Below are positions 50,678-59,100 of a stretch of 64,000 nucleotides of DNA, piece by piece. Within the stretch, counting starts at the first letter, position 1, and each line of letters starts with the position of its first letter. The stretch comes from Candidatus Avelusimicrobium pullarium (GTDB taxonomy: Bacteria > Elusimicrobiota > Elusimicrobia > Elusimicrobiales > Elusimicrobiaceae): contig CALUTQ010000002.1 in the NCBI GenBank assembly GCA_944323745.1, positions 434,001 to 498,000 of the forward strand, given 5' to 3'. Below the pieces are notes generated by a model. The model was not told the origin of the DNA. It worked only from the letters and a program-made list of their open reading frames with translations, and made no database searches. The translations under genes and the position numbers were made by a program.

Positions 50678-51640
50678 TTATTTTTTAAGCCTGATTTTGG
50701 CTTTAAATTGTTTTTTATCCACAGAACCGCTTATTTTGACTTTTCCGGCCGCCGCACCCGAAATAGGGGCCAACGTGCCCGCAGCGGCATTCCAGTCCAA
50801 ATAATGCGGGCTTATGCGCAAAGAAAGCGGAATATAATCAAACACCTTTCCGTTTTTAAGCGTGGCCTGCACACGCAGGCGGGCGGAGTTATCTTCATTT
50901 AAATACAAGACCTCCGGCTCCGTCCGGCTTTTCAGTTTTTTTACGCTAAGCTGTTCTGCCGGCGCAAATAAATAATCTAAATCTATGGCTTCGGGCAATT
51001 TGGCAAAGTCGCCCAAAACCGTTACATAGTCCGGCCCATACACACGATTCATATCCTGCAGGGTTTGCTGCCATACGGCGGCCTGTTCCTGCTCTCCGGC
51101 CAGCAGCACACGCAAACCGGCCGCCGCACCGGCCAACGACACCGGCTCGGTACCGCCGTTTAAAATAATCGCTTTGGTAAAAAGTTCTTTTTTGGCCAGC
51201 AATGCCGCCAAGGCTTTGGCACCCGTCGGGCCGGCAGCCGCCACACCGCGCCAGGCCGGGCTGTCTTTTGTTAAATAGTTGACGTCAATATACGGCACCA
51301 ACTCACGGGAAATAAAAGCGGCTATTTTATCCGTATCAGCCAGTTCCGTTTCGTCAAAATTAATGCCTACCAAAATGGCTTTTTGCGTATGGCGGTCCAA
51401 ACACGCCTGCACGGCAGGTGCGTCTTTGGGGATGGCCCCCAGCAAATACACCACCGGATAGTGTTTGCTCAGCGGAATGGCGGGTTCCGGCAGAAAAACG
51501 GTGACCGTTTTGTCGTTGCCCATAATGGCGGAAGGAAAATTTAAAAAAGTTTCACGTCCGGGGTTAATCAGCATCAAAGGCTCGCCGCAAAAGGCAAGCA
51601 CGGGCAGCAAAAAGGCTGCTAAAAGAAACAATTTTTTCAT
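50678..51640 (-). CDS. Exported esterase-like alpha/beta hydrolase, nucleophile apparently lost
   Basis: 320 residues. Signal peptide of about 18 residues (LAFCGEP). The layout follows the esterase D / Fes-like family: TVTVFLPEPAIPLSKHYPVV YLLG-type first strand, VGINFDETELADTD and ELVPYIDVNYLT. Where the family has the nucleophile elbow GxSxGG, this protein reads AAAGPTGAKALA with no serine. It is therefore probably not an ordinary serine esterase. A beta-rich C-terminal domain (from about residue 235) follows. TACAAT lies exactly 6 nt before the ATG (leaderless type). Confidence 0.75.
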   Translation of the reverse strand: MKKLFLLAAFLLPVLAFCGEPLMLINPGRETFLNFPSAIMGNDKTVTVFLPEPAIPLSKHYPVVYLLGAIPKDAPAVQACLDRHTQKAILVGINFDETELADTDKIAAFISRELVPYIDVNYLTKDSPAWRGVAAAGPTGAKALAALLAKKELFTKAIILNGGTEPVSLAGAAAGLRVLLAGEQEQAAVWQQTLQDMNRVYGPDYVTVLGDFAKLPEAIDLDYLFAPAEQLSVKKLKSRTEPEVLYLNEDNSARLRVQATLKNGKVFDYIPLSLRISPHYLDWNAAAGTLAPISGAAAGKVKISGSVDKKQFKAKIRLKK

Positions 51641-51652
51641 AAAAGTATTGTA

Positions 51653-51809
51653 ACAAAAAAACGCCGTTCTGTTTAGCCTATTTGGCCGGTTTTCACCGAC
51701 GTAGGCTGGGCCTTACGGCCCCCCGTCTTGGGCATCTTGGACGGCGTTTACCCGTTTCAGACCCAATGCTTTTGTGGGTCCAAAGACCCTTGTTTTGGCT
51801 GTTTCAAAC
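51653..51809 (-). ncRNA. Candidate structured RNA ending in an intrinsic terminator
   Basis: On the minus strand a TATACT (51821-51816) could start an RNA near 51809. Closing stem AACGCCGT (51748-51741) / ACGGCGTT (51667-51660) runs into seven Ts. Inside are TAGGCT/AGCCTA arms (51702-51707, 51675-51680) enclosing CGGT/ACCG, and GGGCC/GGCCC (51708-51712, 51717-51721). Another hairpin (GACCCA/TGGGTC, 51760-51780) lies 5' of it. No known RNA family recognised. Confidence 0.45.
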
Positions 51810-51858
51810 CGCTAAAGTATAGTAAAGAAAGATACTTTTGATTTTATTGGAGCCTTTT

Positions 51859-52020
51859 ATGATTAAAAAAACCCCCAGTCTGCGTTTTCTGCTTGCCTTG
51901 GGCGGCAAAAAAGTGGTGGTCGTGCAAAACCAGCAAGACCTTCAGGTGTACAGTGACCAAGCCCCCCGCAGCGGCCACGTGTTTGTAGAACGCATTTCTA
52001 ACGCCATAGCCGCCAGATAA
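51859..52020 (+). CDS. Small hypothetical protein
   Basis: 53 residues, MIKKTPSLRFLLALGGKKVV then QNQQDLQVYSDQAPRSGH. No signal peptide, no recognised family. GGAG is well placed before the ATG, and TTGGCT-17 bp-TATAGT (about 51795-51823) could be its promoter. Real translation is plausible from the ribosome site, but the size leaves doubt. Confidence 0.5.
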   Translation: MIKKTPSLRFLLALGGKKVVVVQNQQDLQVYSDQAPRSGHVFVERISNAIAAR

Positions 52021-52080
52021 TATCCTTTTAGCCTTTTTGCCGCGGCGGGACCGGCTGCGGCAAAATGCTATAATAAGGAT

Positions 52081-53124
52081 ATGAAAAAAAATCTTTTCAA
52101 TGTCACGCTTTTAGCTGTATTTTTGTGCGGCAATACATTTGCATTTGCACAAAACAATCTTTCCGCTTTTTTGCCTTTGCTGCAAGCTCCTGCCCGCACA
52201 GCGGCCCAAAACCAGCAGGTTTTAAATCTTTTTGCTTCGTCCAAAGACCCCAATACCGTCTTTGCCGCAGGCGCCAGCCTGGTGCGCATTCCTCCTTCTT
52301 CGGCGCAGGAAGCCAAATTGCTTAATATCATCATCAAAGATGACAATATGCTTAAAAAGGTGTTTGCGGCCGTTATTTTGACCTCTATGGGCAGTATGCA
52401 CGCGGAATTGTCCTCCCTGCTGCAGGATGCCGTTTCCAGCCAAGATCACGCCGTACGCGCCTATGCGGCCAGCGCCTATACGATTTTAAACCCGCAGGAC
52501 AAAAACCATACCGAAGAAATTATTAATTTGTATATTTACGACCCCGCTTTTGCCCAACGCGCAATGAACCTGCTTGCCGATAATGAAAAAGACACCCTGA
52601 ACTATTTAAAAGACGCTTCCAAATCTGCAGACGGCCAGGTGCGGGCCGCCGCGGCCGAGTGGCTGGGCGACTTGCAAACCCAAAACGCCGCCAAACAATT
52701 GTTAAAAATGGCAAAAACGGAACAAGATCAGCAGGCCATTTCTGCCATTGCTTCGGCCTTAGCCAAAAATAAACAATGGACCTTGCAAGACACCGTAAAA
52801 GGCCTTAAAACGCGCTATACGCAGCCGCAGGCCGCCACCTATGCATTGGCCCTCGGGTTTATGACAGGAAGCGCCATAGAGCCCGTTAAACAGGGCTTGG
52901 CGGACGACAATATCAACATCCGTATCAATGCCGCACGCGCCGCCGCTTATATGGCCGGTGTACTGGCCAGCACGGACGCCGGTTTGTATACCGATGACAA
53001 AGCCTTTGATATCACGCTGTTAAAGGGGCTTATCCCCCAATTAAACGCAATGGCCAGACGGGATAAATCTTCCGTTCAGGCTTATGCGGAAAACGCTTTA
53101 AAACAAATAGCCAAATTAATGTAA
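52081..53124 (+). CDS. Exported HEAT-like repeat protein
   Basis: 347 residues. Signal peptide (about 22 residues, FAFAQ). The remainder is a helical solenoid: VRAYAASAYTILNP, VRAAAAEWLGDLQTQNAAKQ, INIRINAARAAAYMAGVLAS and a final VQAYAENALKQIAKLM are HEAT-type pairs. Likely a protein-binding scaffold in the periplasm. TATAAT (52069-52074) ends 6 nt before the ATG. The gap AAGGAT also looks like a ribosome site, but a promoter this close leaves no room for a leader. dut follows 4 nt after the stop. Confidence 0.8.
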   Translation: MKKNLFNVTLLAVFLCGNTFAFAQNNLSAFLPLLQAPARTAAQNQQVLNLFASSKDPNTVFAAGASLVRIPPSSAQEAKLLNIIIKDDNMLKKVFAAVILTSMGSMHAELSSLLQDAVSSQDHAVRAYAASAYTILNPQDKNHTEEIINLYIYDPAFAQRAMNLLADNEKDTLNYLKDASKSADGQVRAAAAEWLGDLQTQNAAKQLLKMAKTEQDQQAISAIASALAKNKQWTLQDTVKGLKTRYTQPQAATYALALGFMTGSAIEPVKQGLADDNINIRINAARAAAYMAGVLASTDAGLYTDDKAFDITLLKGLIPQLNAMARRDKSSVQAYAENALKQIAKLM

Positions 53125-53128
53125 TTTT

Positions 53129-53545
53129 ATGAAAGTTAAAAAACTACATCCCGACGCTTTACTGCCCCAGCGGGCTCACGCCACCGATTCCGGCGCCGAT
53201 TTGTTTGCGCTGCAGCGCACGGAGCTTTCGCCGCGCGCCATTACCCACGTACACACGGGTATTGCGGTGGAATTGCCGGAGGGAACTTCCGGCATTATTT
53301 GGGGCAAAAGTTCCGTAGAAAGCAAGGGCATAAAAGCAATGGCCGGCTTGGTGGACGCCCCTTACCGCGGAGAGCTGATTGTGTGTATGTATAATTTAAA
53401 CGATACACCCTTTATTTTTGAAAAAGGCCAAAAAGTGGCACAACTGGTTGTTTTGCCTACGCTTTATCCGGAATTTGAAGAAGTGAAGGAACTTTCCGGC
53501 ACGAGCCGCGGAACAGGCGGTTTTGGCAGCACGGGCAGCAAATAA
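53129..53545 (+). CDS. dut: Dut: dUTP diphosphatase
   Basis: 138 residues. All trimeric dUTPase motifs are visible: HATDSGADLFAL (I), WGKSSVESKG (II), GLVDAPYRGEL (III), KGQKVAQLVV (IV) and SRGTGGFGSTG (V). It converts dUTP to dUMP, preventing uracil incorporation. Placed 4 nt after the HEAT-like gene, so it is likely co-transcribed from the promoter at 52069. Confidence 0.97.
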   Translation: MKVKKLHPDALLPQRAHATDSGADLFALQRTELSPRAITHVHTGIAVELPEGTSGIIWGKSSVESKGIKAMAGLVDAPYRGELIVCMYNLNDTPFIFEKGQKVAQLVVLPTLYPEFEEVKELSGTSRGTGGFGSTGSK

Positions 53546-53567
53546 CTCCCTTTTTCTGCTGCAAAAA

Positions 53568-53596
53568 CCCCGCTTTTGGTAAAAGCGGGGTTTTGT
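53568..53596 (+). terminator. Terminator after dut
   Basis: AACCCCGCTTTT / AAAAGCGGGGTT hairpin, then TTGT. Confidence 0.85.
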
Positions 53597-53627
53597 ACTT
53601 TAAACAATACACCTATAAAAAACCCCT

Positions 53628-53652
53628 CAGTTTTGCTGAGGGGTTTTGTGTG
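53628..53652 (-). terminator. Terminator of the six-gene membrane-protein operon
   Basis: ACCCCTCAG / CTGAGGGGT hairpin with, on the minus strand, a T6 tract, immediately past the stop of the last operon gene. Confidence 0.85.
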
Positions 53653-56600
53653 TTACCAAATAGACGAGTAAGTATCTTTTTTGAAACGAGTATTGCACTT
53701 TATGTTATTTCCGTTGCTGGGCTTTATATCGTCTATGTCAACGGAGCACAAGGCCTTAATATAAGCCTGCACATCCTCGTACGCTATCGTTCCGCCCAAG
53801 CCGCAAGAACCGGAAGGCTGGAAAACATTTTTGTATTTCTCGTGGTACTTGTTTCTGTTGTACGAATCCAAGGTCCTATTGGTAGATATTTTACCCATCG
53901 TGTCCTCATCCCAGGCTTCAGCACGCTGGAACTTAACCTCGCTGGCTATTGCCTTGAGCGGGAAGTCTTTCCAAACCCCAGCAGCCAAGACGGCTTCAAA
54001 AGGCTGGCGATCCGTTTGGATAGACGCCAAGTCTCCCAGCTTTTGATAGTTCCAGTTATAGTGACCATAGTGGTATTTCTTGTTCTGCTTGACTTCTGCT
54101 CCGCCATCGCAGCCGTAGAAACGCTTATCCAGAACCGTCTTGCCGTTTTCCTTTTTATACAGCGCAGGGAAGAACGAAGAATCAGGGCCTACAAAGGCGG
54201 CAAAAGTACCAAACATATTATTGCCGTTCTCACCGTCTTTAGAGTTGGCGCCAATCGTCTTACCCAAGGCACACGCGGCATTTAACGCAAGCTCGCCTTT
54301 TACGATACTCATTGCATCCAGCAAGTTGGCTACCGTAATAGAATCTTCATCATATTGCAAGCTGTTGTTTTTGTCTTTGTTGGCCGCATTATACTTCTCT
54401 TGAGCGGATTTAAGCAGTGCCCTTACATCATCATCCACCGCCACCAACCGCTTGTTTTCTATATCCTTGAGCGAGGGGCAGACGCCAAAAGCCGGCATGT
54501 TCGGCGCAGGCGTTTGCGCTAAACGAGCATTCACATCCAACAGTTCCGTATCATCTTGCGGAATAAACGGAATGCTGTTAAAGAAGCTCACCGTTTGAAA
54601 CGCAGGAGTCTGCTTGCCTTGCGGGCAATTCGGATCCGTTTTGACATAAGAGCCCCACGTTCCATTCTGTTGGCAAGTTCTCTGAATCTCGCATTTATCG
54701 CCGTCAACAGACGTTTCCGTTGCTCCAGGCGAGCACTGCGTCTGGGTGCTGGGCACCTGTTCCACCACATATTCGCCCAAATATTCCTCGGAGTCCATAG
54801 AAAGCTGGTCGCCGAAGCTCGCTTTCCACTTAGCGGTAATTCCGCCCGCCTCTGCGGCTTTAACCAACGCCTGGCGTTGGGAATCACTGAGCGGTTTAAA
54901 CTCATAAGTAGCCGTAGCCTGACCGCCGGCACTTTGGACGTTTCCGTCGTGTTTTACAGGGACGCCGACAATGCCTGCTTCCGGAATATCCAGCGTTACC
55001 TTAATATTGCCGGCCGTTTTACCGTGCACCTCCGGATCAAAGGTCAACGTGGCAGCAATGCTTTCCGGCGAATCAATCACCAAGGCCGTAATACGGAAAT
55101 TAGAGAAAGAACACGCCGTTCTGATGGCATTTTCTTTTCCGTCATTGGCCATTGCCGTTCTGCTGGAGCCGTCAACTCCGCGGACCGTACCGGCATAGCG
55201 GCGGGTTTTGTCTTTAAATTTCTCCGTATCTTTAGACAAATTGCCTTTGCGCAAAACATAATATGTTTCAAAGTCAGCATACGTGATGGGCAATACGTCC
55301 ACCGGCATATTCTTGACCTTGACCTGATTATGCTCCGCGTCTTCAGACAGATTTTTACCCTTGGAAAGCTTATTCTTCATTGCATAGCCTTCAATAAAGT
55401 ACAAATGCAAGGCGCTAAAAGCTTCTTCGGGGGAAACTTCCTGCCCGTCTTTGGTCAAACCCAAGCCGCTCAGTACATTCATCGTCTTGGCTTTAAAGTC
55501 CATCCAGTCAAACACACTGCTTTCCGCCACATAAATTACACAAGAATCATTAACGTCGTTGCGCTGCAAGTCATCGTAAAGACCTCCGGCGTAACTGCTT
55601 CTTGCTTTTTTCGTCGCATCAAACTGTCTGACGTCGGATTCACCGCCATTGGCTTTCTCACCGGCGGCAACACTTTGTTTGTTGGGGTTCTTTTTGCCAA
55701 TGCCGCACAAATAATGAGAGCCGTTGTTGTCAAACGGAACGTAGTTTTTGACAACCACTGCAATATACTTATTCCATTTCCCCGCTTTGCCATTGGCCTG
55801 CAGTTCAAAATTGCGGGTAGTGTCAACTGCTTGGCAGTTAAAGCGGTCTCTTAACTGAGCAGGCCCCCGTGAGGCAAGTCCGTTTCCAAACACGCCATTG
55901 CTTAAGCAGTCAATACGGGCGGCAATAGGCCCTAAGTTTTGCCCGCCTTCTTTGCCTTCTTTCCACGGGTCTTGTATGCCGTCTTTCACTTTATAGCCAT
56001 AGAAAGCGCGGCACTGGTCTTTATTGAAAGGAATAGTAGGATAAGCCACTTTCCAATCAGCTTCTTCCAAACCACCGCACTCAGCCGGTTTTCCATAGCC
56101 TTCTCTTACACCCAAGAAGCGCCCTGCCGTGCAGTCATCGGTGCCCATCACTACGCAGCAGCCAAGGTTTGTTGCTGCCGTAGCCAAGGCTTGAATAAGC
56201 GGCTCTACCAGGTTTTTTCTCCACAGGAAGTATTTCCATTCCCAGGCTTTCTGCGAGCGTTCCTTCATCATATCCCACCACCAAGGAGTCATACCTTTGT
56301 AGTCAATGACGTGTTCCATCTTGCCCGCTCCGCTACCGGGAGCAAACTCACCCGTGCCGATACCGCCGAGGCGGCCGGTTTCCACCGGTTTGAACATAGC
56401 GTCGCGCAGCGCTTGTGCGGCATTTGCTTTGCTTAAGGCATCGCGGGACGCACGTGCCTGAGCGGCACTGCCCTGCCCAAAATAAGAACGGGACGGCGTA
56501 TCCGCCGCGCGCAACGGCTGCAAAGACACCGGTTTGGTGCCTTGTCTGGGCCCGCCGGAAGAATCTTCTCTGGCGGCCGCTTTCAGGTTAGCCCCGCCGA

Positions 56601-57186
56601 AACGGCCAAAACCGGCACCGCCGCCGCTGGCACGCGTCATAGACGCAGAGCCCAGCTCGTTAATCTTGGTGGCTTGGCGCTGGAAAGCCGCGCGGGTGGC
56701 AGGGGGTACCGTTTGACGATAATCGGAAGCAGGCGGGGTATAGGTGTCTTCCAACCCGTCTCTGCTGCTGAAGTCTTCATACGGCGGCAAAACGTCTGCT
56801 TCCTCCTCCTCATCGCTTCCCCAGCCTTTAATCAAGCTAAACGGATCACGCCCCGTTAACTGGGCGATTTGTCCGTTCGGATCCTCCACGCTGGGTTCAT
56901 ACCCAAAGCGTTCGGGGTCGAAAATAGTGTCCTCTGAACCGGGAGGAATGATGGGTTCCTCATTCATACTGCCGCTGTACTTGTACAGGAACGGAAGCAT
57001 CAGCAAAGCGGCGGCGGCAGCCACAAAGAAAGGCGCGTCACGCTTGGTGCGTTCAAACAACGTCTTTTTGGGCTTGCCGTTGCTGCCGATTTTGGAGGAA
57101 ACACGCTTAGAGAACGGATTAAAAGCAGGCTTGCTGTTTTTAATCTTATCGCTAAACGTGAATGAATCCTTTTTATTCTCAGGCAT
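53653..57186 (-). CDS. Large membrane-anchored protein, operon gene 6
   Basis: 1177 residues. Cytosolic basic N terminus, one membrane helix (about 50-70, FFVAAAAALLMLPFLYKYSG), then an acidic/Pro-rich stretch (GSDEEEEADVLPPYEDF) and a Ser/Gly/Ala-rich region with INELGSASMTRASGGGAGF and LGGIGTGEF. The remaining 850 residues are periplasmic and contain many spaced cysteines, suggesting disulfides (CCVVMGTDDC, CEIQRTCQQNGTW, GSCGLGG). No family recognised. The motifs RASG and ALRDAM...LGGI recur in the products at 59097 and 60612, so these are probably parts of one assembly. Confidence 0.75.
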   Translation of the reverse strand: MPENKKDSFTFSDKIKNSKPAFNPFSKRVSSKIGSNGKPKKTLFERTKRDAPFFVAAAAALLMLPFLYKYSGSMNEEPIIPPGSEDTIFDPERFGYEPSVEDPNGQIAQLTGRDPFSLIKGWGSDEEEEADVLPPYEDFSSRDGLEDTYTPPASDYRQTVPPATRAAFQRQATKINELGSASMTRASGGGAGFGRFGGANLKAAAREDSSGGPRQGTKPVSLQPLRAADTPSRSYFGQGSAAQARASRDALSKANAAQALRDAMFKPVETGRLGGIGTGEFAPGSGAGKMEHVIDYKGMTPWWWDMMKERSQKAWEWKYFLWRKNLVEPLIQALATAATNLGCCVVMGTDDCTAGRFLGVREGYGKPAECGGLEEADWKVAYPTIPFNKDQCRAFYGYKVKDGIQDPWKEGKEGGQNLGPIAARIDCLSNGVFGNGLASRGPAQLRDRFNCQAVDTTRNFELQANGKAGKWNKYIAVVVKNYVPFDNNGSHYLCGIGKKNPNKQSVAAGEKANGGESDVRQFDATKKARSSYAGGLYDDLQRNDVNDSCVIYVAESSVFDWMDFKAKTMNVLSGLGLTKDGQEVSPEEAFSALHLYFIEGYAMKNKLSKGKNLSEDAEHNQVKVKNMPVDVLPITYADFETYYVLRKGNLSKDTEKFKDKTRRYAGTVRGVDGSSRTAMANDGKENAIRTACSFSNFRITALVIDSPESIAATLTFDPEVHGKTAGNIKVTLDIPEAGIVGVPVKHDGNVQSAGGQATATYEFKPLSDSQRQALVKAAEAGGITAKWKASFGDQLSMDSEEYLGEYVVEQVPSTQTQCSPGATETSVDGDKCEIQRTCQQNGTWGSYVKTDPNCPQGKQTPAFQTVSFFNSIPFIPQDDTELLDVNARLAQTPAPNMPAFGVCPSLKDIENKRLVAVDDDVRALLKSAQEKYNAANKDKNNSLQYDEDSITVANLLDAMSIVKGELALNAACALGKTIGANSKDGENGNNMFGTFAAFVGPDSSFFPALYKKENGKTVLDKRFYGCDGGAEVKQNKKYHYGHYNWNYQKLGDLASIQTDRQPFEAVLAAGVWKDFPLKAIASEVKFQRAEAWDEDTMGKISTNRTLDSYNRNKYHEKYKNVFQPSGSCGLGGTIAYEDVQAYIKALCSVDIDDIKPSNGNNIKCNTRFKKDTYSSIW

Positions 57187-57288
57187 AACAGCCTCCTGTA
57201 AATTTCACGTCTATTGGCCGGCAAACATCACCGGGTACTGCCAAGACCTTAACGGCCGCTCGGACACGTCAAGGCCGGATACTGCCTA

Positions 57289-58806
57289 CTACATAGAAAG
57301 CCAACTGGTGTTTGCTTCTGTCACCGGGAAGAAATCGTTGCTTCCGGCTCCTTCGCCGCTGCTATCGCTTACATTAAAACTATTAAAAACTTCTTCGTCT
57401 GTCAACCCGTCTATCACTTCGTCGCGGGCGGCTTCCAAGGCGGCAATTTCTTCTTCCGTGGCGCCCGCAGCCTGCGCTTGGGCCAATGCGTCACAGGCGG
57501 CTTCCAAATCACTGGCATAAGAATCAAGACGCACGGTTTCGCAACGCCCTTCGCTGACTAGCTTTACCCCGCAAGCCATTTTCATATTGCCGAAAATTTC
57601 TTTTACGTCACGGCAATTGGTTTGCACTTTAATTAAATCTTCTTTCCACGTCTGTATGCCGTCCCCGCAGGAACGGGGCACCGACCCGCGTATTTGCTGC
57701 ACCAACCCCTTTGCTTCATCCAATTTAGGGGCTAAATTGCTGTTGGCCTCTGTCGTCAAATCACGGCATTGTTGTTCCGTAAGCAATTGTTGGTTGACGT
57801 CTTCAAAATCGCCAATCGTTTCATCCCCTGTCAGGCCAATGCCTGTCCCTGCACCGGACGAATCATACACTTTTTTGGGTATTTCCATTGCCATATATCC
57901 GGCCGAGGCCAACTGCTTTTTTAACATTAAATACTGCGCTCTGTTGGCGGCTTTGGAAAGCAGCCACACGGTGGCCAGGTCCCGCTGGGGTTTGTCCCCC
58001 GCGGTCAAAGAGCCAGACAAATTGCTCAGCGGCGAGGGAATTTGAGAGGCATCTTTCAAGGCCCCGTCCAACTGGCTGTTGGTCAGCAAAGAAGCTTTAT
58101 CCACGGCCAGCCCCAACCAATCTACCGACGCAGCTCCTGCAATATTGCCCGACTTGACCAGCCAAGCCGTATTAGAGGAGCCTTTTACCGTTATGTCTTC
58201 TGCAGCGGCACGGACGGCTACATCGGCATCTGTACCAAAATAAACTTCTTCGGCATTTTTGGCTGCCGTTGCCGCTTTGGCCGCCTGACTCCATCCGTTA
58301 ACCGTGCCATTGACGGCGGCACCGCCCTGCTGCTCGTTAGCACTGTAAGCCCCGTACAAACCGTCCGGCGACAGACCCTTTGCGCGGCGGGCGGCATTCA
58401 CGGCACGTAAATCAAACAAGCCGGACTTTGGCCCCGACGCATTAAAACCCTGCGGTTGGTTTCTGTTAAAGAGCGAATATTCTTCGTTACCGTACCAACT
58501 ACCCGATAAATGACGGCGGTCCGCGTCGCCAGCCCACGTCAAGAGTGTACGGAAAAAACTCATAGACTGGGTGTCCTGCGCGCTAAACCCCATCAGCCAC
58601 GACAAATTACGAAGCACCGGTATATGACCCACCGGTATTATAAATATAACACAAAACAGGAAAAAAACAAGAGCCAGCCCAACCAGCAGACGCCGGCGGT
58701 TATGGCGTTTGTCTGCCTGCGTATTGGACGAAACCGGCTTAAGCTCCGGCTGTTTGTCCCCCGCTGCTGGCAAACGCACTATGGAATTGTTTTTTTCCTG
58801 TTTCAT
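57289..58806 (-). CDS. Membrane-anchored protein, operon gene 5
   Basis: 505 residues. Basic N terminus (DKRHNRRR), one membrane helix (about 38-60, LLVGLALVFFLFCVIFIIPV) and a large periplasmic part with paired cysteines near the C terminus (QQCRDL, RSCGDG, TNCRDV, MACGV, GRCET, EAACD). The Cys-rich region resembles none I know. It ends 102 nt before the next operon gene. A structural or adhesin-like role is possible but not supported by a domain. Confidence 0.72.
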   Translation of the reverse strand: MKQEKNNSIVRLPAAGDKQPELKPVSSNTQADKRHNRRRLLVGLALVFFLFCVIFIIPVGHIPVLRNLSWLMGFSAQDTQSMSFFRTLLTWAGDADRRHLSGSWYGNEEYSLFNRNQPQGFNASGPKSGLFDLRAVNAARRAKGLSPDGLYGAYSANEQQGGAAVNGTVNGWSQAAKAATAAKNAEEVYFGTDADVAVRAAAEDITVKGSSNTAWLVKSGNIAGAASVDWLGLAVDKASLLTNSQLDGALKDASQIPSPLSNLSGSLTAGDKPQRDLATVWLLSKAANRAQYLMLKKQLASAGYMAMEIPKKVYDSSGAGTGIGLTGDETIGDFEDVNQQLLTEQQCRDLTTEANSNLAPKLDEAKGLVQQIRGSVPRSCGDGIQTWKEDLIKVQTNCRDVKEIFGNMKMACGVKLVSEGRCETVRLDSYASDLEAACDALAQAQAAGATEEEIAALEAARDEVIDGLTDEEVFNSFNVSDSSGEGAGSNDFFPVTEANTSWLSM

Positions 58807-58815
58807 AAAACCTGC

Positions 58816-59100
58816 CTAATTAAGAACAGACGACTGCGCCTGACCGGCTACGCGCCCCTGATTGTACTCCCTGCGCAGTTTCTGTTCCTGCATTCTTTTT
58901 TCGTACTCTAACAGCCGTTGCTGTCGCTCACGCATAGATTGTTCCCGTGCTTTTAAATAAATCACTTCTCTCTGCGCGCGACGATACTGGCTATTAAAAT
59001 GCACATAAGCGACTATCCCGCTTGTAATAATAATGAGCAATATAGCCCACGCAAAAACTCTTTTTAATAAGATGTCTACCTGTGCCATAGGCTGCCTCAT
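58816..59100 (-). CDS. Small membrane protein with a coiled coil, operon gene 4
   Basis: 94 residues. One membrane helix (about 13-32, VFAWAILLIIITSGIVAYVH) followed by a charged helix (QREVIYLKAREQSMRERQQR) likely to form a coiled coil. The layout recalls FtsL/FtsB- or PilN-type assembly proteins, but no family motif is present. The ATG at 59100 overlaps the previous stop (ATGA); a second ATG at 59088 has GAGG at good spacing and may be the real start. Confidence 0.7.
   Translation of the reverse strand: MRQPMAQVDILLKRVFAWAILLIIITSGIVAYVHFNSQYRRAQREVIYLKAREQSMRERQQRLLEYEKRMQEQKLRREYNQGRVAGQAQSSVLN

Noticed and set aside
51653-51809. The structured region near 51.7 kb as 4.5S RNA, tmRNA or RNase P RNA
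   Set aside because: None of the invariant segments of those RNAs (for example the GGAAGG loop of SRP RNA or the TPsiC-like end of tmRNA) is present, and the size does not fit RNase P RNA.
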